Assembly (NCBI GenBank): GCA_025356695.1 | Contig: JANXSE010000278.1 | Coordinates: 1 to 7,575 of the forward strand | Source: Betaproteobacteria bacterium | Lineage (GTDB): Bacteria > Pseudomonadota > Gammaproteobacteria > Burkholderiales > SG8-41 | Reading direction: 5' to 3' | DNA: 7,575 nucleotides | Shown here: one piece after another, positions 1-5,544 of the stretch | Layout: each line of letters opens with the position of its first letter | Position numbering within the stretch: the first letter of the stretch is position 1 | The notes under the pieces: generated by a model | Told to the model about the DNA's origin: nothing | Databases searched by the model: none | The model's input: the letters and a program-made list of their open reading frames with translations, nothing else | Position numbers and translations under genes: made by a program

Positions 1-63
1 AAACACAAGGAAAAGCACGCGAAACGCCGCGGTGGCGTCGAACCCCAACCCGAGACCGAATGA
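1..63 (+). CDS. hpf: Probable ribosome hibernation promoting factor, C-terminal end only (partial)
   Basis: Frame 1 is open from the first base to a TGA at 61-63 and gives a 20-residue, lysine/arginine-rich tail beginning KHKEKHAKRRG. HPF/RaiA proteins end their single folded domain with a basic helix of the KHKEK type followed by a short loose tail, so the fragment fits. The ATG of ptsN at 60-62 overlaps this stop as ATGA, which suggests translational coupling. hpf immediately before ptsN is the standard order in many proteobacterial rpoN-hpf-ptsN clusters. The family binds the 30S subunit and promotes inactive 100S dimers in stationary phase. Only 20 residues are visible, so the identification rests mainly on context; another gene ending in a basic tail cannot be excluded. 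Confidence 0.6.
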   Translation, partial: KHKEKHAKRRGGVEPQPETE

Positions 64-521
64 ACCAGATCGCAAAACTGCTGCCGATCGCCAATGTGCT
101 GCTGGACCTTGATGTCGGCAGCAAGAAGCGCGTTTTCGAACACGCCGGTCTGCTTTTCGAAAACAACCACAACATCGCGCGCAGCCTGGTCTTCGACAGC
201 CTGTTCGCGCGCGAAAAGCTCGGCTCCACCGGCCTCGGCCAGGGTGTGGCCATCCCGCACGGCCGCATCAAGGGCATCAAGGATGCGGTCGGTGCGCTGG
301 TGCGCATGCGCGAACCGATTCCCTTCGACGCGCCCGACGGCCAGCCGGTCGGCCTCATCTTCGTGCTGCTGGTGCCGGAGCGCGCCACCGATTTGCATCT
401 GCAGATACTCTCCGAACTGGCGCAGATGTTCAGCGACCAGTCCTTCCGCGGGTGGCTGTCCGCCGCGGCCACCGAGGCGGACGCCCACCGCCTGATCAAT
501 GATTGGCAACCCGATGCCTAA
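60..521 (+). CDS. ptsN: Nitrogen-regulatory PTS enzyme IIA (EIIA-Ntr)
   Basis: This 153-residue protein is a single PTS EIIA type-2 domain, the normal length for PtsN. The phospho-accepting histidine is His67 in the motif GVAIPHGRI, preceded by LGSTGLGQ; it corresponds to His73 of the E. coli protein. The later segment with FVLLVPE and HLQILSELAQMF is the other conserved half of the fold. EIIA-Ntr takes phosphate from the Ntr-PTS chain (EI-Ntr, NPr/HPr). In E. coli it regulates rather than transports, acting on potassium uptake and sensor kinases. Its start overlaps the preceding stop as ATGA and its own stop overlaps the hprK start by 8 bases, so expression is probably coupled along the operon. 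No strong Shine-Dalgarno sequence precedes the start. The identification is secure; the targets in this organism are unknown. Confidence 0.96.
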   Translation: MNQIAKLLPIANVLLDLDVGSKKRVFEHAGLLFENNHNIARSLVFDSLFAREKLGSTGLGQGVAIPHGRIKGIKDAVGALVRMREPIPFDAPDGQPVGLIFVLLVPERATDLHLQILSELAQMFSDQSFRGWLSAAATEADAHRLINDWQPDA

Positions 522-1458
522 GATCAGCGCCGCACAGTTGTACGAAGACAACCGCGAGAAACTGCGTCTGGACTGGATCGCCGGCCGCAACGGCGGCGGG
601 CGCGAGCTCGACAACGAGCACTTGCGCGATTCGCGCGAAGGCCTGATCGGGCACCTTAATTTCATCCACGCCAACTGGATACAGGTTGTCGGGCGCACCG
701 AACTCGCGCACCTCAACGGACTGGACACCAGCGCGCGCCTGCGCACGCTGGAGCAGATCAAGGCCTCCGAACTCGCCTGCCTGATCATCGCCGACGGCGA
801 ACGCGCGCCTGATTATCTGACGACGCTGGCCGACGCCATGAACACGCCGCTGTTCGCCACGCCGTTCGAGACTATGGAGCTGATGTGGATGCTGCGCCCC
901 TACCTTGCGCGCGCGCTGGCCGTCTCCACCACCATGCATGGCGTCTTTCTCGACGTGCTCGGCATGGGTGTCATGCTGACCGGCGACAGCGGGGTCGGCA
1001 AAAGCGAACTCGCGCTCGAACTGATCAGCCGCGGCAGCGGGCTCATCGCCGACGACGTCATTGAGCTCTACCGCATTGCGCCTGAAATGATCGAGGGCCG
1101 CTGCCCGCCGCTGCTGCGCGATTTTCTCGAAGTGCGCGGCCTCGGTGTGCTCAACATCCGCGCGATCTTCGGCGAATCGGTGCTGCGTCCGCGCAAGAGC
1201 CTGAAACTAATCGTGCATCTGGAAAAACCCGCCGGCAGCGACACGCCGCCGGTCGAACGCCTGCCGCTGAAACCCGGCGCGCAGGACATCATCGGTGTGC
1301 ACATCACCAAGGTCACCATCCCGGTCGCTGCCGGCCGCAACCTCGCCGTGCTGGTCGAGGCCGCGGTGCGCAACCGCGTGCTGCAGTTGCGCGGCATCGA
1401 CAGCACCAGCGATTTCATTGAGCGCCAGGCGCAGCATATGCGCGACGACGGGAACTGA
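514..1458 (+). CDS. hprK: HPr kinase/phosphorylase
   Basis: This cytosolic bifunctional enzyme phosphorylates and dephosphorylates HPr on its regulatory serine. From the chosen start the protein has 314 residues, the usual length. Residues 1 to about 130 form the HprK N-terminal domain. The C-terminal kinase domain shows His142 (MHGVFLDV), the P-loop GDSGVGKS at 157-164 (Lys163), the acidic pair Asp180-Asp181, and the family signature around 200-221 ([15 protein letters not shown]). I chose the ATG at 514, giving [13 protein letters not shown], because betaproteobacterial homologues such as that of Neisseria begin with MPSIS followed by a similar motif. An in-frame ATG at 499 would add five residues that do not look conserved. 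The gene overlaps ptsN by 8 bases. No HPr gene lies in the window, so the substrate must be encoded elsewhere. In Gram-negative bacteria with incomplete sugar PTS this enzyme is thought to be regulatory. Confidence 0.96.
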   Translation: MPKISAAQLYEDNREKLRLDWIAGRNGGGRELDNEHLRDSREGLIGHLNFIHANWIQVVGRTELAHLNGLDTSARLRTLEQIKASELACLIIADGERAPDYLTTLADAMNTPLFATPFETMELMWMLRPYLARALAVSTTMHGVFLDVLGMGVMLTGDSGVGKSELALELISRGSGLIADDVIELYRIAPEMIEGRCPPLLRDFLEVRGLGVLNIRAIFGESVLRPRKSLKLIVHLEKPAGSDTPPVERLPLKPGAQDIIGVHITKVTIPVAAGRNLAVLVEAAVRNRVLQLRGIDSTSDFIERQAQHMRDDGN

Positions 1459-1484
1459 ACGGCGCGCCGCGCGCTCTCAATCGC

Positions 1485-2321
1485 ATGCAACTCATTATCC
1501 TCACCGGGCTTTCCGGATCGGGCAAAAGCGTCGCCCTGAAAGCGCTCGAGGACGGCGCTTACTACACCAGCGACAACCTGCCGGCACTGCTGCTGCCGGC
1601 GCTGGTCGATTTTCTCAACCACGCCGGCTACGAACGGGTTGCCGTCAGCATCGACGCGCGCAGCGGCGACACGCTCGGCCAGCTGCCGCGGCAGGTGCGC
1701 GACCTCAAGGCGCGCAACATCGACGTGCGCGTGCTCTTTCTCGACGCCAAGACCGAAACACTGCTCAAACGTTTCTCCGAAACACGCCGGCGCCATCCGC
1801 TGTCACACAACGATCTCACCGTCGCTGAGTGCATTGCGAAGGAACGCGAAATGCTCGCCGACATCGGCAGCATTGCGCACCGCATCGACACCAGTGACCT
1901 CAACCCGAACGCGCTGCGCGCGTGGGTCAAGGACGTCGCCGAGTTCGACCAGTCGGGCATGACGCTTTTGTTCGAATCGTTCGGCTTCAAGCACGGCGTG
2001 CCGCTCGACGCCGACCTCGTCTTCGACGTGCGCTGCCTGCCCAATCCGTTCTACGATCCACAACTGCGCCCGCTCACCGGCAAAGACCCGGCGGTGATCG
2101 AATTTCTCGCCGCCAACGCCAGCGTGCAGAGCATGCTCGCCGACATCCGCGGCTTTCTCGAAAAATGGCTGCCCGCGTTCAGCGCCGACCACCGCAGCTA
2201 CGTGACCGTCGCCATCGGCTGCACCGGCGGCGAACACCGCTCGGTGTACTTTGTCGAGGAACTCGCGCGCCATTTCCGTCGCGACCGCCGCGTGCTGGCG
2301 CGCCACCGCGAACTGAGCTGA
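1485..2321 (+). CDS. rapZ: RapZ/YvcJ family nucleotide-binding regulator
   Basis: This 278-residue protein matches the RapZ family (E. coli 284 residues). The N-terminal P-loop is GLSGSGKS at 8-15, followed by SVALKALED and DNLP at 30-33. The family motif [10 protein letters not shown] precedes the C-terminal domain, which ends with [11 protein letters not shown] at 245-255. In E. coli that domain senses GlcN6P and presents sRNA GlmZ to RNase E, controlling amino-sugar synthesis. In Gram-positive bacteria the YvcJ homologue hydrolyses GTP. Two differences are visible: the usual YCVDNLP is YTSDNLP, and the protein stops right after RHRELS without the basic KRKP-like end that helps the E. coli protein bind RNA. 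It starts 26 bases after hprK with no clear ribosome binding site. The family call is secure; an RNA-adaptor role here is inference. Confidence 0.95.
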   Translation: MQLIILTGLSGSGKSVALKALEDGAYYTSDNLPALLLPALVDFLNHAGYERVAVSIDARSGDTLGQLPRQVRDLKARNIDVRVLFLDAKTETLLKRFSETRRRHPLSHNDLTVAECIAKEREMLADIGSIAHRIDTSDLNPNALRAWVKDVAEFDQSGMTLLFESFGFKHGVPLDADLVFDVRCLPNPFYDPQLRPLTGKDPAVIEFLAANASVQSMLADIRGFLEKWLPAFSADHRSYVTVAIGCTGGEHRSVYFVEELARHFRRDRRVLARHRELS

Positions 2322-2323
2322 GC

Positions 2324-2920
2324 ATGAACAACGACAACGAATTTTTCATCTTCCCGCTCAACACCGTGCTGTTCCCGGGCGGGCGCCTGCCGCTGCGCGT
2401 CTTCGAGCAGCGCTACATTGAAATGACCAAGCAGTGCATCGCCAACGACCGCCCGTTCGGCGTCTGCCAGATCAAGGAAGGCCAGGAAACCGGCACCCCC
2501 GCGGTGCCCGAAGCAATCGGCTGCCTCGCGCGCATTCTCGAATGGGACATGCCTCAGCTCGGCGTGTTTCAGCTGCAAACCGAGGGCACGCAGCGTTTTC
2601 GCATCCTGCAGTCGGCGGTCGCACGCAATGGCCTGATCTCGGCGACCGTCGAAACCCTGCCGCCCGAGCAAGCGACAGCACCGACCTCGGCGCTGTGCGC
2701 CGAAGTGCTGCACGCCATCATCGACAAAATCGGCACCGACCATTTCCCCAAACCGCACCGCTTCGACGACGCCGCGTGGATCGGTTACCGTCTCTCGGAA
2801 ATCCTGCCGATCGACCGCGACACGCGCCAGCGCATGCTGCAACTGTCGGATCCGACCGAACGGCTCTCGCAACTCGAACAGGTATTGAACGAACAGGGCG
2901 CGCCGCGCCCCGCGCGTTAA
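2324..2920 (+). CDS. Stand-alone LON substrate-binding domain protein (peptidase S16 N-terminal-like)
   Basis: The 198-residue product consists only of the LON N-terminal domain, without the ATPase or Ser-Lys protease parts of Lon. The diagnostic opening is FPLNTVLFPGGRLPLRVFE at about 10-28, followed by RY, the fold's first beta strands. RFRIL at 91-95 and a helical C-terminal half with WIGYRLSEILPID at 152-164 and DPTERLSQLEQ at 176-186 are typical of this small-protein family. In Lon the domain binds substrate proteins; for free-standing versions the function is not established. The ATG lies 2 bases after the rapZ stop (TGAGCATG), so it is probably co-translated with rapZ. The frame stays open well upstream, but the upstream part merely shadows rapZ. 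The gene converges on the cyclo-ligase gene, with 14 bases between the stops. Confidence 0.9.
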   Translation: MNNDNEFFIFPLNTVLFPGGRLPLRVFEQRYIEMTKQCIANDRPFGVCQIKEGQETGTPAVPEAIGCLARILEWDMPQLGVFQLQTEGTQRFRILQSAVARNGLISATVETLPPEQATAPTSALCAEVLHAIIDKIGTDHFPKPHRFDDAAWIGYRLSEILPIDRDTRQRMLQLSDPTERLSQLEQVLNEQGAPRPAR

Positions 2921-2934
2921 AACCGCTTCCGGCG

Positions 2935-3690
2935 TCAGCCGGCGTCCGGCGTGGTCTCGCCGAAATAGCCTGGAAACTCGGCCGCATAACAGGCCGGCGA
3001 ACTGTAGGCCGATGCGGCGGCCTGGCGTTGCCGCGGCAAACCGCGCTGTTGCAACAATTGCGACAAACGCGCCCGACATTCCACCGCATTGACCAACGCC
3101 AGGCCGGAAGACTCCACCACATGGACACCGGTCTCGGTGACGACAAAATCCATGGCGATATCGTGAGTTTGCGGATAAATCGTCTGCAACCGCGCAAAGC
3201 CGAAGCTGATGCCGACCGCCACCGGCCGCGGCGACTGCGCGGCGAGCGTGCGGTCAAAATAACCGCCGCCGTAACCGAGCCGGTAGCCATGCCCATCGAA
3301 TCCGTTCATCGGCACGAAGGCGACATCCGGCACCAGCAGTTCGGTGTCGCGCGGATACGGAATGTCATAAACGCCCTTCGCCATCGGCGCGCCCGGCCAC
3401 CATTGGCGGAACTGCAGCGGGCTTGATTTGTCGATCACCACCGGCAGCGCTGCCACGGCGCCGCGATCACGGTACGCGCGAATGGCAAAGCGCGTGTCGA
3501 ATTCATTCTTGAACGGCCAGCAAAAACCGATCACCGTTCCGGCGGGAAACACGAAACCCGCGCCGAGGTGCGCGTTGATCGCCACGCTGCAGTCGCGGTG
3601 CTCGACCGAAGGCAGCGCCACGCGCGCGCCGACCAGGCGCTCGCGCTGCTGCCGGCGCCACGCCCTGATCTCCGTCCACGAATCGTTCAT
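2935..3690 (-). CDS. fau: 5-formyltetrahydrofolate cyclo-ligase with C-terminal extension
   Basis: This enzyme (also called MTHF synthetase; E. coli Fau/YgfA) uses ATP to convert 5-formyl-THF to 5,10-methenyl-THF in cytosolic one-carbon metabolism. From the chosen start it has 251 residues. A basic N-terminal helix (IRAWRRQQRERL, 8-19) is followed by FKNEFDTR at about 60-67 with the conserved folate-region Glu63. LGYGGGYFDRTL at 138-149 is the nucleotide/phosphate loop and the family's strongest signature. THDIAMDFVVTE at 175-186 closes the usual domain. The family normally ends there, at about 180-200 residues; here roughly 60 residues follow, ending in SSPACYAAEFPGYFGE. Start codons at 3699 or 3759 are also in frame; the ATG at 3690 best matches family N-termini. 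It is divergent from the thioredoxin gene. The enzyme call is firm; the tail is unexplained. Confidence 0.93.
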   Translation of the reverse strand: MNDSWTEIRAWRRQQRERLVGARVALPSVEHRDCSVAINAHLGAGFVFPAGTVIGFCWPFKNEFDTRFAIRAYRDRGAVAALPVVIDKSSPLQFRQWWPGAPMAKGVYDIPYPRDTELLVPDVAFVPMNGFDGHGYRLGYGGGYFDRTLAAQSPRPVAVGISFGFARLQTIYPQTHDIAMDFVVTETGVHVVESSGLALVNAVECRARLSQLLQQRGLPRQRQAAASAYSSPACYAAEFPGYFGETTPDAG

Positions 3691-3748
3691 CGTCGGCATT
3701 TCGCTATTTGTCCAATATCCATCGTCGTTTTTTCCGGCACCAAAACCA

Positions 3749-3777
3749 TTGGCCGGCACGGCACGCCGTCTTATACT
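3749..3777 (+). promoter_or_regulatory. Sigma70-like promoter for the thioredoxin-fold gene
   Basis: TTGGCC at 3749-3754 and TATACT at 3772-3777 are separated by exactly 17 bases. The -10 matches the consensus in five of six positions and the -35 begins with the key TTG. Transcription would start around 3783-3785, only a few bases before the ATG at 3787, so the mRNA would be leaderless or nearly so. This agrees with the absence of a Shine-Dalgarno sequence before that ATG. It is a prediction from sequence only. Confidence 0.5.
3758..3769. repeat. Short inverted repeat between -35 and -10 (possible operator)
   Basis: ACGGC and GCCGT form 5-base inverted arms around a 2-base centre (ACGGCACGCCGT). 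The repeat lies entirely within the 17-base spacer of the plus-strand promoter and close to the predicted minus-strand transcription start, a position where a bound dimer could affect both directions. In GC-rich DNA such a short palindrome can easily arise by chance. Confidence 0.25.
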
Positions 3778-3797
3778 GGTATCCGCATGAACATCAA
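3770..3797 (-). promoter_or_regulatory. Sigma70-like divergent promoter for the cyclo-ligase gene
   Basis: Read on the minus strand, TTGATG (3797-3792) and TATAAG (3775-3770) lie 16 bases apart. The -10 matches the consensus at five of six positions and the -35 at four. It shares bases 3772-3775 with the plus-strand -10, so the two promoters overlap and may compete for polymerase. Transcription would start near 3763, giving a leader of about 70 bases before the ATG at 3690. A weaker alternative on the same strand, TTGGTG-18-GATATT, lies closer to the gene. Confidence 0.35.
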
Positions 3798-4368
3798 GCC
3801 ATCACTCTACTCCGCATTGCGCCGCGTGTGCGCGGCGCTGCTGCTCGCTGCCGCGCTGCCCGCCATCGCCGCCGAAGTGCCGCAGGAAATCCTCGCGCCG
3901 GCGTGGTTCAAGCCGACCTTCCTCGATTTTCGCGACGAGGTCAAAGAGGCGGCAGCGGCGAAAAAACATTTGATGATCTACGTCGGGCAAAACGGCTGCC
4001 CGTGGTGTAAAAAACTCGTCGAGGTCAACTTCCGCGATCCGACGGTCGTCGAGCGCATGCAGAAAAATTTCGATTCCGTTGAGTTCAACATTGTCGGCAG
4101 CAGCGAAACCGTGTGGACCGACGGCACGCGCGCCACTGAAAAAGCGCTCGCTGCCCGGCTCAAGGTGCGCACCACACCGACGCTGATGTTCCTCGACGAG
4201 CGCGGCGCCGTTGTTTTACGCCTGAATGGCTATTACGAACCGCAGCGTTTCATCGTCGCGCTCGATTACGTCAGCAACCGCGACTACCGCACGCAACCGG
4301 ATTTTCAGGCTTATCTGAAATCGCGCGGCATTACTGCGGAAGAACGCAACAGCCGCGTCACGCCCTAG
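3787..4368 (+). CDS. Secreted thioredoxin-fold protein with CPWC motif (SoxW/DsbD-like)
   Basis: This 193-residue product begins with a signal peptide: basic residues up to Arg13, a hydrophobic stretch VCAALLLAAALPAIAA at 14-29, and a likely signal peptidase I cut near residues 28-29. The mature part is a thioredoxin fold. LMIYVGQNGCPWCKKL contains the redox pair Cys71-Pro-Trp-Cys74, and the cis-proline loop is TTP with Pro131, followed by LMFLDERG. The insert between them (about 95-120) is longer than in classical thioredoxin and resembles the SoxW/thioredoxin_2 type. It probably acts in the periplasm as a thiol-disulfide reductant, perhaps receiving electrons from a DsbD/CcdA protein; neither a partner nor sox or cytochrome-maturation genes are in the window. 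The ATG at 3787 fixes a proper signal peptide; the open frame upstream has no good start. The specific substrate is unknown. Confidence 0.88.
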   Translation: MNIKPSLYSALRRVCAALLLAAALPAIAAEVPQEILAPAWFKPTFLDFRDEVKEAAAAKKHLMIYVGQNGCPWCKKLVEVNFRDPTVVERMQKNFDSVEFNIVGSSETVWTDGTRATEKALAARLKVRTTPTLMFLDERGAVVLRLNGYYEPQRFIVALDYVSNRDYRTQPDFQAYLKSRGITAEERNSRVTP

Positions 4369-4390
4369 CGCCCATTCGCAGACTTTCTCC

Positions 4391-4430
4391 CCTCGTCCCG
4401 CAACGCGGGGATCCAGTTTTATTCCAGGCT
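4391..4430. repeat. REP-like palindrome between convergent genes
   Basis: CCCGC (4397-4401) and GCGGG (4405-4409) form a hairpin with the three-base loop AAC, followed by GATCCAGTTTTATTCCAG. This arrangement resembles the dispersed short palindromes of betaproteobacteria, such as Neisseria dRS3-type elements with a CCC...GGG core and a following ATCCAG. It sits in the 101-base gap between the convergent thioredoxin and mutY genes, where it could also act as a weak bidirectional terminator, although the T-run is short and displaced. Only one copy is in the window, so its repeat status is inferred. Confidence 0.4.
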
Positions 4431-4469
4431 TCCGAATTTCCGTATGCGCAGAATTAACGTCAGCGGACG

Positions 4470-5543
4470 CTACGACCCCAGCGCCGTCAATATCCGCCGC
4501 ACCGGCGCCGGCAACGCCGCGCCCTGCGCATCTTCGAGCGACAACCACATCACGCCGGGTGATGCCGCGCGCAGATCGGGCTTTTTCACCGTCACGCGCA
4601 CCGGCTCGATCGCCAGCAGAAAATGCGTGAAGCCGTGCGCAACCTCGGGCAACGCCTTTTGCGTCGCCACCGTCACGCCATAACGCGCAGCACACGCGGC
4701 GATACTTTCCTTTTCACCGGCTTCAGGCAGACTCCACAAGCCGCCCCAGATCCCGCTGTCGGGCCGCTTCTCCAGCAATACCTGTCCGGCGTGCAGCATC
4801 ACCAGCATGCGCGTGCGCCGTTGCGGCAGCGCCTTGCGCGGGCGCGGCGACGGATATTGCGCAATGGCCCCCTCGCGCCGCGCCACGCACTGCGCCGATA
4901 ACGGGCAGGCATCGCAGTGCGGCTTCGTGCGCGTGCAGACCCCGGCGCCCAGATCCATCAGGCCCTGCGTATAGGCCTCGACGTTTTTCGCCGGCACCAG
5001 TCGATCGGCGTGGTGCCACAGCGCATCGGCCACCGCCGTGTCGCCCGGATAACCGGCCACGCCGAAGCGGCGCGCGAACACGCGCTTCACATTGCCGTCG
5101 AGGATGGCGTGGCGCGCACCGTATGAAAACACGCAGACCGCCGCCGCCGTCGAACGGCCGATGCCGGGCAACGCCAGCACCGCATCGAAGTCGCGCGGAA
5201 AAACACCGCCGTGTGCGTCAGCGATCAGGCGTGCCGCGCGGTGCAGGTTGCGCGCACGCGAGTAATAACCTAGCCCGCTCCACAACGCGAGCACGTCGTC
5301 TTCATGCGCGGCCGCCAGCGCGGCAAGATCGGAAAAGCGTTTGAGAAAGCGTTCGTAGTACGGAATCACCGCCGCCACCTGCGTTTGCTGCAGCATGATT
5401 TCCGACAACCAGATGCGATAAGCGTCGCGCGTGTTCTGCCACGGCAGGCCGTGCCGGCCATGGCTCTTCTGCCAGCGCACGACTGCGGCAGAAAATTCCG
5501 GCTGTGCTGCTTTTGTGCGCTTTGGCGAAGACTTCTTCTGCAC
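4470..5543 (-). CDS. mutY: Adenine DNA glycosylase MutY
   Basis: MutY removes adenine mispaired with 8-oxoguanine in base-excision repair. With a GTG start at 5543 the protein has 357 residues, matching the family (E. coli 350). Motifs in order are: LPWQ at 33-36; catalytic Glu48 in WLSEIMLQQTQV; the helix-hairpin-helix LPGIGRST at 125-132; catalytic Asp149 in ILDGNVKRV; and the [4Fe-4S] ligands Cys203, Cys210, Cys213 and Cys219 with the exact C-X6-C-X2-C-X5-C spacing. A C-terminal NUDIX-like domain follows from about 240 for 8-oxoG recognition, with GIWGGLWSLPE at 264-274 and FTHFLL at 305-310. The frame is open for another 48 codons upstream (to 5687), but those overlap the end of asmA and look like shadow. 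The GTG lies one base after the asmA stop, pointing to a shared transcript and translational coupling. All catalytic residues are present. Confidence 0.96.
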   Translation of the reverse strand: MQKKSSPKRTKAAQPEFSAAVVRWQKSHGRHGLPWQNTRDAYRIWLSEIMLQQTQVAAVIPYYERFLKRFSDLAALAAAHEDDVLALWSGLGYYSRARNLHRAARLIADAHGGVFPRDFDAVLALPGIGRSTAAAVCVFSYGARHAILDGNVKRVFARRFGVAGYPGDTAVADALWHHADRLVPAKNVEAYTQGLMDLGAGVCTRTKPHCDACPLSAQCVARREGAIAQYPSPRPRKALPQRRTRMLVMLHAGQVLLEKRPDSGIWGGLWSLPEAGEKESIAACAARYGVTVATQKALPEVAHGFTHFLLAIEPVRVTVKKPDLRAASPGVMWLSLEDAQGAALPAPVRRILTALGS

Positions 5544-5544
5544 G

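Noticed and set aside
1068..1796. Minus-strand open frame of 242 codons opposite hprK and rapZ
   Set aside because: It spans the junction of two conserved genes on the other strand and has no family features; such frames are common in high-GC DNA.
1922..2323. Arginine-rich N-terminal extension of the LON-domain protein
   Set aside because: It lies wholly over the conserved C-terminal half of rapZ in another frame and has the composition of a GC-rich shadow frame.
2896..2910. Perfect hairpin GGGCGC-GCC-GCGCCC at the end of the LON-domain gene as a terminator
   Set aside because: It lies inside the coding sequence and is not followed by a T-run; in such GC-rich DNA a 6-base stem is readily expected by chance.
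2198..3079. Long minus-strand open frame of 293 codons opposite rapZ and the LON gene
   Set aside because: It is antisense to two well-supported genes, overlaps the cyclo-ligase end, and shows no recognisable motif.
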